Part shown: piece by piece, positions 12,590 to 25,192 of the stretch
Layout: every line of letters begins with the position of its first letter
Position numbering within the stretch: the first letter of the stretch is position 1
DNA from: Paragordius varius
Lineage: Eukaryota > Nematomorpha
Length of the DNA stretch: 64,000 nucleotides
Assembly (NCBI GenBank): GCA_964247055.1
Contig: OZ176056.1
Span: forward strand, 6,820,001-6,884,000
Direction: 5' to 3'
Notes under the pieces: model-generated
The model's input: only the letters and a program-made list of their open reading frames with translations
Database searches by the model: none
Told to the model about the DNA's origin: nothing
Made by a program: the position numbers and the translations under genes

Positions 12590-12715
12590 CTATGGTCCAG
12601 ACTTATCTCAAAAATAGCCTACACTTTCTGGCTTAAGTAAACTTGCTCAACTTGCCACTGACTTGCAAGTCAAGTGCGACTATTTTATCACGCCACCCAT
12701 TGTGTGATATTTGGG
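12590..12715. repeat. Fragment of dispersed repeat family H
   Basis: It contains GACTTGCAAGTCAAGTG and TTTTATCACGCCACCCA, resembling in inverse form the repeats at 54191 and 58826. Short and degraded. Confidence 0.4.
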
Positions 12716-12858
12716 TATATCTTTCATACGCCGATCATCGAAATATAGTCGATGATGGGCGTCAGAAAATCCAAGCGCCTTATAAGAAAAATCAAATACA
12801 CAAAATGGCCATATATAGCTAACACAAAACATTTAGATTTGTATTAAGCAAACATTTA

Positions 12859-14098
12859 CACTGTGTGCAAAAAGAGGGTCATTTTGATTTAACGAAAATT
12901 TTTTTTTTCATGAGATAGCCTATGACCAGCGTATTCATTTGCCGCAAAATTTTTATTTGTTGACAACCTAGTTTTTGAAATATTTAAAGAAAATCGAAAT
13001 CAGGCAAAAAGTGAAAATTAAGGATAATTCAAAAAATAATGATAAAATTTGAAATATTATGTATTATCATTTTAGGAGATATTTTCAATATAGATATAGA
13101 AAATCATATAGTTTGGGTTTCTATACAATTTCAGGTCAAAAGATGGCGTTTTTTTTGTCACACTTAAAAGACAAAATAAATTTAATGTAACTATATTAAA
13201 AAAAAATTTTTAATTATTTACTACCTAAACTCACTATTTAAATCTTAGCATCATATTTTATTCAGTAAAATAAACTCTTAGATCCAAATAAAACCAAAAA
13301 TATAGTTTTTTATTTTTGAATTTTTTTGTCATCTGGTTTATGAGCGTATAAAAAATTTATACTGTTTTATTTTGGATTCTCACATGATTAGGAATTATTA
13401 AGTATATAATTTATGCAAAACAGGATTTAAAAGTAGTAAAATATCAACCAAAAAATCCTTAAAATTTCCTCTATCAAGTCTGTTTTATGACAAATTGATA
13501 TTTGTATTGGGATTTGTACAATTTGTTGGTTGATATTCCATTAATTGTCAATCCTATTTTGCATAAATTATATACTTAATAATTCCTAATTATGTGAAAA
13601 TCCAAAATAAAACATAAATTTTTTATACAGTCATATACCAGATGACAAAAAAATGCAAAAATAAAAAACAATATTTTTGGTTTTATTTCGATATGGAAGT
13701 TTATTTTACTAAATAAAATATGAATGTTAAGATTTTAATAGTGAGTTTAGGTAGTAAATAACTAAAAAAAAATATTATATTATAGTTTCATTAAATTTAT
13801 TTTGTCTTTTAAGTGTGACATAAGAAAAACGCCATCTTTTGACTTATAAAAACCAAAACTATATAATAGGCTATCTATATATTAAAAATATCTCCGATGA
13901 TAATAAACCATAATATTTTAAATTTTATCATTATTTTTTGAATATACTGAATTTTCACTTTTTGCCCGATTTCGATTTTCTCTCAATATCTCAAAAACTA
14001 GGTTGTCAACAAATAAAAAATTTTGCGGCAAATGAATACGCTGCTCATAAGCTATCTCATTAAAAAAAAATTTCGTTAAAAATTTTTTTCACACAGTG
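12859..14098. mobile_element. 1.24-kb near-complete palindrome (foldback transposon)
   Basis: The left end CACTGTGTGCAAAAA is matched by TTTTTTTCACACAGTG at the right. Homology in inverse continues through both arms to the centre near 13480 (for example AACTAGGTTGTCAACAAATA on the right against its inverse on the left, and GGAATTATTAAGTATATAAT against its inverse near 13585). Each arm is about 600 bp. The four bases TTTA flank both ends and look like a target-site duplication. No coding frame is present. Confidence 0.85.
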
Positions 14099-14435
14099 TT
14101 TATAAACCAAAAAAGATGAATTTTTAATAAATGTCTTTTTTGAAGACTTTTACTAAATTTGAACGTTAAATCATCAATAAACATTTGGATTAAATTAAGG
14201 AAACTAAATTAAAAAAAGATAAACTTTTATAGCAGAAATTTTTTTACAAATTTGGTTTTTAATTTTGTAAAACTCATGGAACATTTTAGGCGCACACATT
14301 TATGTGATGATAAAAGAATTACAGCTTAAATGAATGAAAGCTTAATTGGTAATCCATTTAATATCTTTAATTTTGGGATATAATTTTACCAATAATAACC
14401 ATATTAGTTTTACCTGAAGATCTGACACTTAATCA

Positions 14436-16712
14436 TTAGCACTTTGTACGCAATGATATTTTAAAGTAATTTTCTACCCCTAGTTGAAAGTTGTTTAGGT
14501 TAAAATTAAGTTTTCCAACCCTTTTCTCCTCTATTAAATAATAAAACTTAGAATTTTTACAGAGTTTAACTTCAGTCCCGAATTCAAATATCTCCAAAGC
14601 ACAATTAAAACAAACAGCTGATATTAAAATCAATATTGTCCAAAATTTGCTTGTAACTTGTATTCTGACAACCTTACATTGCTAATTAATTATATTTTTC
14701 AACCATAATATACATTAATTTGCCTGTTGTATTAGCCATTTTAAAAAATGCGAAAAAGTTTGAGATTTATTTTTTTAACAAAAAATTTGTATATTTTTTG
14801 CAAGGTATCAATCTTTAATTAATTGAAGGGTAAATAAACAGTTGCCGAATGTGTTAGCAAATCGGTATTAAAATAGTTTCGTTATTATGTACCGGTTTTG
14901 TCAAACATTTAATTACCGCTAAGGACACTAAATGTCAAAGAACATGTTCAATTTTAATACGAATAACAGAGTTTAAAAGTCTAAAAATCTAAATTTATTT
15001 TAATTCGGCATCATATAATTCATATAAAAGAAATTAAATATAAAATTATCTATTAATCCCATATATTATATCAAAATATATATATATATATAAAGTTATT
15101 GGAAAACTCTTATTGTTACGTATGCCATGGTGTTGTTTTGGGAGAAAATCTAACAATATATATATATATTAAAAAATTTTTAAAAAGGTAAATAACAAAT
15201 CAAGGTGACTGATAAATATTTATTTATAAAAACCCGGTTCTTATTATTGTGGAAGGTAAAATTTAGCCTTTAGTTTGTAATTTCTCAAATATTTGGTGAA
15301 AAACATATAAAGGTGGATATTTATCTCTCTATAGAAAACAATTCAATCATTTTCGACCTTATACAATATTTACAAACATATTATTTAATATTTGTGTGTT
15401 AAAGATCCTTTATTTGCCAAAAATTTTAGAAAATTAAATATAGAAAACCCAGAAAATATAACTTACATCAATAGACAAAGGATTTTGGGGCGTCAATTCA
15501 AGCGTATTCACATCGATTCGGAAAGAATCATATGGTGTATCTTTGATGTTAAGGCCTCTGTTCAAAGCAATTATACGATAGTTTGGTGCATTTTTAAGGG
15601 ATGCCATATTGTTTGTATCAGATGTTCCAAAAGGACTTTGTAAAGGTAATGAAGCTGATCGTGTTTTTCTTTGTAAACCATCTTGTGCTTTATTCACATC
15701 TAAAAAAGTTTAATGCAAAGTGAAGTTAATAATGTTAATTCTGTGAATTGTTTTAGATGTTTTTGTTTTAATTTGACAAATTTAGATGATTTTAACAAAA
15801 ATTAATTTATAAATTTATTATTAAGTTTGTAGATGTTTGCATAAAATTATAATCAAATTTGGATCTTTACAGTAAAAATTGAAATTTTACAGAAAAGTAA
15901 AAAGTTAAATGCTTTTTTTCTTTAAAAGACCCACACACTTTTTTAAAAATTTTCCTATAATAAATAAATTATATTTGTTATATATGTCACTGAATAAGGT
16001 ATCAATATAAATCTCTATATTATGCATTTCAATTACAATGAGCTAATGTTACAAAATATCTTATTTTTAAAAAAATATTTTTAAGATTTTACGTTTTGTC
16101 CATAAAATTTCAATTTTTACTTTACATGTGCTTACATATTATTCATTTAGGGGTGTTGTTTACGACTCTTGATTAATTTATATATTTAGATTAATAAATG
16201 AATGCAAATAAGTACCTATGAATAACAATTGATCGGATGGTTTTTCTACTGTGATAGTTAATCGGCAACCCGCTAATTGCAAGAATCCTGGGTTCCCCTC
16301 CTCCGAAAATTCTGTATACAATAAAACATATTTTTATAAGGAAAATTTAAGTCATATTTATTTATAAAAAAGAAATATATACTGTATATAGTTAAAATTT
16401 CATGGCCAGCAGCTAGCTTAGATACAGGTATATTTATAGGATTCACATTTGTGTTATTGTGACGAATCAAACATTTACCAATTTCTTCGAATTGATCTTG
16501 ACTAACTATTAGGCCGACTAGAGGACAAATATGTATTGAAAGATAATTTATATTAAACATTATAAAATGTCTCTTTTTAAATTTAATAATGTAAAGTTAA
16601 AGAATTATTCTTTTGTTTTAAAAGTTACTAATCATTATTCAAAATTAACGGCATAATAATACTAACCTTTGAAGGATAGGTAATATAAAATTCCAAAAAG
16701 TATAAGATCCAT
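14436..16712 (-). CDS. Orphan secreted or single-pass membrane protein, five exons, 251 aa
   Basis: Exons on the minus strand are 16712-16667, 16517-16383, 16311-16216, 15699-15467 and 14681-14436 (TAA). Phases 1, 1, 1 and 0 match at every junction. The protein starts MDLILFGILYYLSFK, a likely signal peptide. The middle contains QDQFEEIGKCLIRHN, then FLQLAGCRLTITVEKPSDQL and YRIIALNRGLNIKDTPYDSF. The last exon begins with a hydrophobic stretch (FWTILILISAVCFNCALEIF) that may be a membrane segment, and ends with a Cys/Lys-rich tail. I recognise no family. The final exon is joined across a 785-bp intron and is the least certain. MITE B copy 2 lies in the third intron. Confidence 0.6.
15870..16121. 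mobile_element. MITE family B, copy 2 (intronic)
   Basis: It starts CAGTAAAAATTGAAATTTTA and ends with the inverse (ACGTTTTGTCCATAAAATTT, CAATTTTTACT). It sits wholly inside the third intron (15700-16215) of the orphan minus-strand gene. Confidence 0.85.
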
Positions 16713-17286
16713 GTTAAAAATTGTTCTACAATGGTATTACAATAGAGATATGTATATTTTATTTATAATTTAAAATAAAAATGATACTAAGCTTTGAAGG
16801 TGATTGTGATAATATTTTAGGGCTTAGAGTCAATATTAGCTTTTTCACATTAGTATTACGAGAATAGTAATGTCAAAAAGATTCAAAGGGGTATTAAAAA
16901 ATAAATAAACACATTAATACATACATATATAATTGTAAAGGTCAAGTCGTGTCCTTTACTACCTTGTACATGTCGTTTTAAACGCTCAATTACAGTATAT
17001 GCAACAAAAACTCAGCCTTGAACTATTAATAAATGTTAAAAAAATTTATTACAAAAAAAGTGTAAAAACGCAAAAGTATAAAATACTAAATTTCAAATGT
17101 ATAAGCATTTGTATTGTCGCCAAATCACCATTGTTATATGTATATGTATTTATCATGTTTTTCGATTTAATGATGTGTAATCCTTTTTAACTTTACGATT
17201 TTGTCCACCCCTTAACAAAAGTTTTTTAAGTCATTCTATTTGCCAATTTTATGCTAGAGTATACCATTAGCGTTACGTTTTTTAAT
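16713..17286. other. Intergenic
   Basis: AT-rich, with no supportable gene. The open frame at 16999-17190 has biased Lys/Ile/Tyr content of the kind expected from AT-rich noise. Confidence 0.45.
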
Positions 17287-17564
17287 ATACCATTTACACT
17301 TCTAATTCACCCTTAAACAATTCAAATTCAACCGTGAGCAATTCAATTTCACCATGGAACAATTCAACACCCTAAATAAATTATGTGTTTTTTAAGATTA
17401 AACCTATATTTTTTTATATTTCTTAAAAACGAAATTTTGTTTGTAAAAAATAATACTGAAAAAAGAATAAACTAAGCCATAGAGATATACATATTAGTAA
17501 ATGAGTTATATTAGCTTGAAAACACATAATTTATTTATAGGATGAATTTGAATGTAAATGGTAT
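17287..17564. mobile_element. Foldback MITE family C, copy 3
   Basis: The ends are ATACCATTTACACTTCTAAT and the inverse GTAAATGGTAT. The left arm has at least three 21-bp units of TTCACCCTTAAACAATTCAAA type. The core is inverted relative to copy 1. Confidence 0.85.
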
Positions 17565-19266
17565 ACTGTTATAACTTCCATTGAAAGACACCAAAAATTT
17601 TAGATTTTTAACTAGTAGTTGAATTCATGATGATGAATGAACTTAGTTAGTCTTAACCTTTTAAGTTAATTAACCAACACTCAAATATTGTTAATTACCT
17701 AAAGTTGGCTCATTGAAAACACTAAAATGGCTCTTAGAATTTACTCTAATCTCTGGTCTTAAAGTTAATTTCCCCCTTTTTATCGTTTTTATTTTACGTA
17801 TTTGCCAATCGTATCCTTAACTAATCCATTTTTCTAGAGTATTTTTAGACTTGTTGAATACATACCGCAAAAATATTAGAATTTTTTTATATAGTTAAGA
17901 TTCTTCAGTGTAAATATATTTATAATAAGCCGTTAATTTCCTTTTTTAATGAGTAATATTTTGTAACATATATTTTAATTTTCCTGAAGCATTAATATAT
18001 AATAGGCTAATTTTAAATTTTTCAAGGCTTTGAGGTATTAAAATTTATTGACAACCATCAACTTTAAGTGTTTAAGTAGAGTAGCCCAACAAACACCGAC
18101 TTTGAATTTAACGGCTTTTCTCTTGGTATGAACAGTCCCTCACGAAAGTGGTATATAATGTGACATTAGAAGGCGTTTCCTTTTTTTTCTTAAAACACTG
18201 TTGGACATCTATAAATGGATCTTTTATAATAATTCCATTATTTTAACGTTAGATTTAATAGTTAAATCAGCAAGTAATCAGGTATAAAGTGAGTATTTCT
18301 CAAAAATATACTAAGCTACAGCGCTAGTGTTTAAGTTATATCTCTAGGTGTGATTTGCGCTAATCTAATGAATATTTTAAAAGTATTCCAGAATAATATT
18401 ATTAGAACTTTCATAACATGCTATATTTGAAGCATATACATTTTTTTATTATTGGAAAACAAAATACTTAAACATATTAATAATTAAAAGATTTGATTAA
18501 ATGTTTATCAGCTGTTTGAAAAATATTTTGTGTTAAATTCGCTCACATGGTTTTGAATACGTATTCTTATACCATATTGTAACTTATCAATGATTCTACT
18601 TAAAATATAAACTGATGAATGTCCAATTTAAAATTATTTCTATCATATAATGGAGTTTGGGTAATTTTTCCTTTTCTATTTCCTGACTGGTTTTCGAAAA
18701 ATCAAGGTTATGAAAGCGTAACAATTTTACATTAAAATTTATATAGAAATTATGGACCATTATAATTTCACAAACAAAAACTCAAAGGATCAGCGAGATA
18801 TACATATGAGTATAATATTTTTAGCCTTTTCAAATGAATAATTAATTTTTTTCACAATAATGATCGGGCCAATCGTTTGGCATTCGTTTTTATCACTTTA
18901 TTACCTTTTAGGATAGTTTTATACCTTAGTGCAACTTTAAACCAATATCGTATATAATAAATTTGAGATATTGTGGCAAATTTTGAAATATGCATTCTTT
19001 AGGCTCTAGCATCAAAAAAAATATCATTGAAAAACTTTTTTTACAATCGTCACACAATCTTTTATAATTAATTTTTACTCGAAACAGCCTTTATAACAAT
19101 ATTGCCCATTGTTAATCAAAACAGAAGTTTTAAAATTAAATGTTTAATTTAAAATCTAAATTCATACGTGTTCGAACTATATTTTATCATTGCAACATAT
19201 GTTGCTAAATATTTTTTATTTCGTTCAAATGATATTAAAATGGAACGTAAATTTTCTTTCCTTTAT
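17565..19266. other. Intergenic, nothing recognised
   Basis: About 1.7 kb without a convincing exon, RNA gene or known repeat. Confidence 0.4.
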
Positions 19267-20473
19267 TCTATATACTTATAAAATGGAAAATGCTGGCACT
19301 GTGATCTGTTTTCTGAAAACCGGTAGACACATTGAAGTCCGAATGAAATATAATAATTAATGAATGCCCCCCCGACAATGCCCCTTTTTTGAATTAGACT
19401 CCCAGTTTGGGGGGCCCTTTTTCATTATTTATATTAAATTTGGGCCACATGTCTATTTTGCGGGGGGAGGGGAGGACTAAAATTTATTACCTTTTTTATT
19501 TGCAGATATATAAGTAATGATTGTCTGATTGAAGTATACTGGCAAAGAATAAAGAGAATTATTATTGAAAAGGAAGAAAAAGCGAAAAAATACATTTTTT
19601 TATCTCAATAAGCGGTTTTATTATAGGTTGATAATTAATAAACACCTTTAAATTGTCTCCAGTTAACACCTTACAAAGGGAAAATAGTTAAGCAATAAAT
19701 AAAAGAGTATATTTAAATAACGCCAAAAATTAAGCGAAGCTCATAAATTTTAAAATATTTTGTTATTAAAAATTATAGTAGAATAGTTTTATGAGAATTC
19801 ACAAAATTTTGACAGGTGTAATTATTGTGCCTCTGTTATATTAAAATAATTACAAATAAAATTTTATTTGCAATAATATATTCATATAGCGTGAAAATAT
19901 ATTTAGTTTTTTTATGTAGTGTGAAAAACAATTTACATATTTTATTTTTATGAGGAAATGGGTTAATGTAAATGTTAATATTATTGAGTCAAAAAAAACA
20001 AAGAGCAAAAAATGCATTTTTTCACTATCCATTAAATTTTAGCCATAATGATTTTGTTTGTTGCTTTATTAATTTCTCGCAATTTTAATAGTGAACAAAA
20101 AAAGCAGGGAAAAAACACATTGATCATAACAATATTTTCTAACAAGTAATCTAAATTTATATATATTGTTTACACAATATGCAATTTAATGCAGGCCAAC
20201 TCACATTTATGTTGGCCAATTTATATTACAGCAAAGTATGGGAAATAATAATAATTTTTAAAAATGTTTTTCAATGCATGCATACATTGTGAATAAAATT
20301 CACAGAATGATTGTTTTTCACATACATTACTGTATTGAATTGGCCAACATTTGTTAGCTTGATACATTAATACATTATTTTATAATGTTTTTAACCTCTG
20401 ATGCATGTTATATTCAAATTATTTTTATTTCTAACTACATAAAATTTACGATAAACTTTCACCACACGCTAAA

Positions 20474-21400
20474 ACAGGGGTCGGCAATTTTTTCAACACG
20501 CCATCAAAATTTAAAAATCTTGACGGTCCGCACATTCACATTCCATTTAATTGTACATTTATTTATTTATCAGGCCTTCGAACCGGAATTTGGTTCTTGT
20601 TTTGGGAACCGATTCCTCCATTATTAGTTTATTTTTAAGAAGTTTGCCCGCTGCTATCCCTAGGTAGGCCCGTATTCCGCGCATGTGTTGACAATGTGTT
20701 TATATGAAAAACGAATATGTGAGCATGCAGGCGAGTGAAATAGAGAAAGCTTCACCAAACAAGTTGTCCCATTCGTGAATTAGGAATTGAGTCCTAATAT
20801 TAATATAGGTTTATAATTATGTCCATGTTACAGCATGTCATGATTTATCGCATAAGGATGAGATTGCACAAATTAACAATACCTGGCAATTCGCAGCGCT
20901 TTTAATTATTAAGTACCGTTGTAGCCAGTTGTGATGAAGTTATAACAGCATTATCATTGTTTTTGAACCAGTTACGGTTGCTACAGCGGAACGTCCATTC
21001 AATTATATTAGATGCAAGATGGCTGAAAAAAGGTTAAGCAATTTATCGTTACTTGAAACGGAGATGGCGGATTAAATGGATAAAAAAGATATAATTAAAA
21101 ACTTTTCTCACGCAAAATCGAGAAAACGAAGTTTTAAACATTTTCTGATTAATACATGCTCTAAATAAATTATTTTATTTCAAACTTTAAAAATACACGC
21201 TAAGATTAAAGAATTGGCGGTGGTTAGGGTGGGAGTGTGGGTACTAACCATATATAAAAATACCAGGAACGCAAAACTTTTTAACTCAGGATGCTAAGTC
21301 ATGTAAATATTATCGGGTGATGCCCCAGGTCAAACGATTTTTTTTGGGGAAAGAGGGGCCCGTATTTAAATCTTGTGGGGGGGGGGGGGGGTGGGGGGTG
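20474..21400 (+). mobile_element. hAT transposon relic inside the Helitron
   Basis: The left edge reads CAGGGGTCGGCAATTTTTTC, a typical animal hAT terminus. At 20960-21120 the plus strand encodes the hAT C-terminal dimerisation region (TVATAERPFNYIRCKMAE, then KRLSNLSLLETEM), interrupted by a stop and followed by a Lys/Arg-rich tail. The right terminus was not found. The rest of the transposase is deleted or unrecognisable. Confidence 0.6.
21379..21397. repeat. Poly-G tract
   Basis: A nearly pure G run with one T lies inside Helitron copy 1. It is rare in this AT-rich DNA. Confidence 0.9.
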
Positions 21401-23727
21401 GCACACATTTTATAGTTCCGCCGTTGCACCCCGTGTAAAAAACGGTTTTTATGAAATCAGAAGTCCACAAAAATTGTGTCATTGAGACAATTTTTCGGAA
21501 AACTTGTTGGACCATTTGATTTCAATTATGATTTTTTTAGTTTTTTTCGATTGCGCGAAACATAGTCGGCACGTTTTAATTTAAGCCCTCTTTTTACCCG
21601 CTCCCCCATAAAATGCCATTTTTTTTTAAAAAAAACTAAGTCCACAAAAATAATTTTTTTAATCTATTTTTTCGCCCAAGGTATGAGACCATAAAAATTT
21701 ATTAAGTATTCCAGGCATTCCCAGTTAAACGGCAAAAACTTTAGTAGTGCGTTTCTTTTATATTGGCTGATGGTGAGGAGCTACCCGCTAAAAACTGATC
21801 CGTCATATCGAAATAGTGTGCTTGGGGCTAAATTTTAAAAAACCCATCAGGCCATATGAGTTCAATAGCTGCTTAAAATATTACCCCTAAGAAGGCAAAA
21901 TTAGATCGTGGTGGTTTTTTAAAATTAGCCGTTAATTAGGCCCAGCGCGCCCTGAAAAATTTGAGGCAATTTTTCCGAAAACTAATGATAGCATATAGAA
22001 TCAATCATGATTCCAAGTGTTCTCCGTAAATAGGCAAAAATTTTAACCAGACGCTTTTTTTGTATCAGTCTATGGGTAGGGAGCTACCCGCCTAAAACTG
22101 TAACACTATAAAGTTGCCTTGTTTAGGAGTTTTTTTCAGAAAACTTATCAGGCCCCATAAGTTTAATATAAGCCTGAAATACTACTCGTAAAAAGGCAAA
22201 AATTTACGTATAGCGGTTTTTTAAAATTAGCCGTTAATAAGGCCCTTTACGCCCTAAAAAATGCGCTATCATTGAACTATTATTTAGTTTTGAAGCCATT
22301 CTTCCAAAAACTATTTAGAACATATGGAATGAATGATTATTTTTCCTATACGGCAAAATCTTTTATCAAACGTCTTTTTTAGATTGGCCTCTGCGTAGGG
22401 GGCTACACGCTAACAACTGCGTCACCATATCGAAGCAGCATGCTTTTAGAGCTAAATTTGAGAAAATCTATGATTCTAATAGGAGCATATGGAATCCATG
22501 ATAATTCCAGATATTCACCATATAAAGTAAAAATTTTGCTTAACACTTTTTTATATCTGCCCCTGGGTAAGGAGCTACCCGCCAAAAACTGCATATAGCA
22601 ATTGCGTTGTTTTAAAGCTAATTTACTGAAATTTTATGAAGCGATATAAGCTCATTAAAAGCTTGAAATACTACCCGTAACTAGGCAAGAAGAACAGGTT
22701 TTTTTAGCCTTAAATTTGGGGCCCTTATTTAAAGATACGCCATTCATAACGATTACTTAGTATTAAGGTATTTTTTTGAATAACCCATGAGACGATGGTA
22801 TCAAAGATAATTCCAAATATTTCCTTCCTATAAAGGCAAAGAATATAACACAGCGCTTTTTCTACATAGGTATATGGGTAGGGGTCTACCGGTTTAAAAA
22901 ATGAGACGCCATACAAAATTGGCGTGGTTTTAAACCTAATTTTCAAAAAACTTAAAAAGCCATACTTGATGTCAAAAATAAAGCTTTTTTCGCACGTTTC
23001 ACCCAATGCATATGTTTTTTTATACTAAGATCATTGCTAAATAAATATTTTTTGTTAGCATTGTTAAAATTTGGTGTGCTTGGGGCCTTTATACTATTAA
23101 ACTCGCTCAACAATATGTTTTTGAGGCTATTTTTCGTTAAAATTATGACATAATAAATATAATAGGAGTGCAGATCGCGTATAAAGGCAAAAAAATTTGC
23201 TCCCACCCTCCAAGAAGTCCGAAGGACTTCCTCGGGCTGTGTAGCAACCCGAGATTTACGCTAGTTATTTATATTTTGCAACCATAATATACATTTATTG
23301 CTTGGTGTATTTACGATATAATAAATAAATATTTTCTTAAAAAAAAATTCTATATCGTCCGCTTAAAAGGCTAAAGAAGGCATATTTTAAAATTTGGGCC
23401 AATGCTAAAAATATTTTTTAACATATTTTAATTTTAAAAGAGCCTGGGTTATAAAACTACAAAGACCAAGAAGTATTAATATAAAGGGCATAAAAATGTT
23501 CGCACAAGCTTTTTAATATAAATTAAAACACATTTACGCCAATAAGTATAGTTCATATATTTATTTTTATTACATATATCCATCATTTTGTTTGTCATTT
23601 TATCTATTTATTGAAGATATAACTTCTCTGAGTTAATCAATCACTAATTCTATCATATCACATTTAAGTATAGATTATTATTAAATATATATTAAATATA
23701 TATAAATTAAAATTTTTAAAAACTGGC

Positions 23728-25192
23728 TTAGGAACAATCGCATTTCGGACAGCAGTTTGGAAATATGAGTGCATGATCTTTCGTTATCCGGCAATTCGGA
23801 CAAGACACTGCTTTACATCTATTTTATGAATAGCAAAAAAACTTATAATTATACACAATACCTTAGTATGTTTATAATTTTGGGAATCATGTGGTTTAAG
23901 CTTTTGGTATTTTTGGAGAGATATAAGCATCTCCTTCCAGAATCAATATTTGAAGGTGCATATAAAATAATATAATTTTCAATTATTAAAGAATAAAGAA
24001 GTAAAAACTAAAAAGAGATTTTATTTTGTAACAGATGATATAAAGTTTTTCAATTAGTATTAATATTTATAATGTTATAGTTATCTCAGATATGTAGCTA
24101 GAAGGGGGACCGTACCGGGCGCAAAGGGGCTTTCAAAAAAAGCTAATTAAAAGTTATTATTTTCACCCATTTATGAGTGGCCATGACCACGGTTCGAATT
24201 TGTATATTTTATTAAAATGCAAGAGGGGCATAGGGGCCCCATCACGGGTTCCTGCTATAGGCGCTAGAAATGTAAGCTACGCCCCTGCGTTATCTTTACC
24301 CAATATATCAAAATGACAACCCAACACCCTAAATTACAATCAGATTTTATCCATGAACCTTAAAAAAATAATCTTTAACTCACTGTTTGCACTTAAGTCT
24401 TAATTGATCGTTATTGAATTTGACACAAAGACATAGACGGCAGTCTCGTAAATCGATTTTAGTTTGGTTGGCCACCTCGCATGTTTCTAGAAATGTTATA
24501 CAAAAGATTAATAGGCATGTATAAATTGATAAATATAAAGTGTCCAAGTTCAATCATTTTGGTAGAATTGAAATTTATAATTATTTTTTATTAATTTATA
24601 AAAAATGCTTTTAAAAATGTTTTACAAAATTTTATTAGGTAAACATATGATTTAAATATAAAAAAAATTATATACCACTTAGATTTCAAATACCCTTGAA
24701 CAATTGAAATTCACCCTAAAAAACAATTGTGTTTTCGAACTTATATAATAACTCATTATTAATATGAAATATTTCTTTATCGCATAGTTTATTATTTTTT
24801 CAGTATTATTTTAATTTTAAACATAATATTATTTTTTAAAATATATTAAAATATAGGTGGTTTTTAATTTTGAAAAACGCATAATTCAAGGATGAATTTG
24901 AATTGTTCAAGGGTTAATTTGAATCGTAAATGGTACATTTCACCAATATTTCTTTTTATAAACCCCAAATTAAAATGTAAAATTTTTTAGTTCAACAATT
25001 TCGCAATTTCAAATTTAGTAGATAAATTTAATTACCTTGCGACCATATTTCTTCGATATCAGGTTTAGATGGTGTCTGACCGGACACCCGAATATGTATT
25101 TGTTGTAAAATTACCATATATAATAAGCCGTAAAAAAACCATTTTAAACAAAAATGTCTAAATTTATAGTGAAACCGATTAAGTGACGCCAT
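23728..25192 (-). CDS. Small secreted Cys-rich protein with a VWC-like domain, three exons, 116 aa
   Basis: Exons on the minus strand are 25192-25036, 24486-24384 and 23818-23728 (TAA), with phases 1 and 2 matching. The N-terminus has a Lys/Arg/His-rich head and then a hydrophobic run (WFFYGLLYMVILQQIHI), acting as a signal peptide or signal anchor. The Cys-rich part runs CEVANQTKIDLRDCRLCLC, then LKCKQCKAVSCPNC and CCPKCDCS. The CCPKC ending and Cys spacing resemble the von Willebrand factor type C fold, and the size suits a single-VWC secreted peptide. Function is unknown; VWC domains usually bind extracellular ligands. Both introns carry a MITE (24672-24935 and 24087-24287). It lies 0.8 kb downstream of the lectin gene on the same strand. 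Confidence 0.78.
24087..24287. mobile_element. Short hAT-type MITE (intronic)
   Basis: The left end CAGATATGTAGCTAGAA and the right end TTCTAGAAATG-type sequence closing in AAGCTACGCCCCTG are inverse to each other (CAGGGGCGTAGCTT form). It is flanked by AGTTATCT and CGTTATCT, an 8-bp duplication with one mismatch, as expected of hAT. It is about 200 bp, GC-richer than its surroundings, and non-coding. Confidence 0.7.
24672..24935. mobile_element. Foldback MITE family C, copy 4 (intronic)
   Basis: The ends ATACCACTTAGA and GTAAATGGTAC frame the family C core. There are 21-bp units at both ends (CCCTTGAACAATTGAAATTC on the left). It lies in the first intron of the VWC-like gene. Confidence 0.8.

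Larger units (their letters stand above)
19267..23264 (+). mobile_element. Helitron-like element, copy 1 (4.0 kb)
   Basis: The 5' end begins TCTATATACTTATAAAATGG, followed by AAAATGCTGGC. The 3' end is a hairpin (CTCGGG…CCCGAG, loop GTA) followed by ATTTACGCTAG and then host T, exactly the Helitron 3' pattern (hairpin, a gap of about 10 nt, CTRR, T). The right two thirds (21420-23200) carry degraded ~500-bp tandem units, each with GTCCACAAAAAT, GCCCAAGGTATGAGACC and GGGTAGCTCC-type boxes in this orientation. No Rep/helicase frame is visible, so it is non-autonomous. A hAT scrap lies in the middle. Confidence 0.75.

Noticed and set aside
22403-23206. Overlapping minus-strand frames of 63-93 codons
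   Set aside because: They lie in the degraded tandem units of Helitron copy 1.
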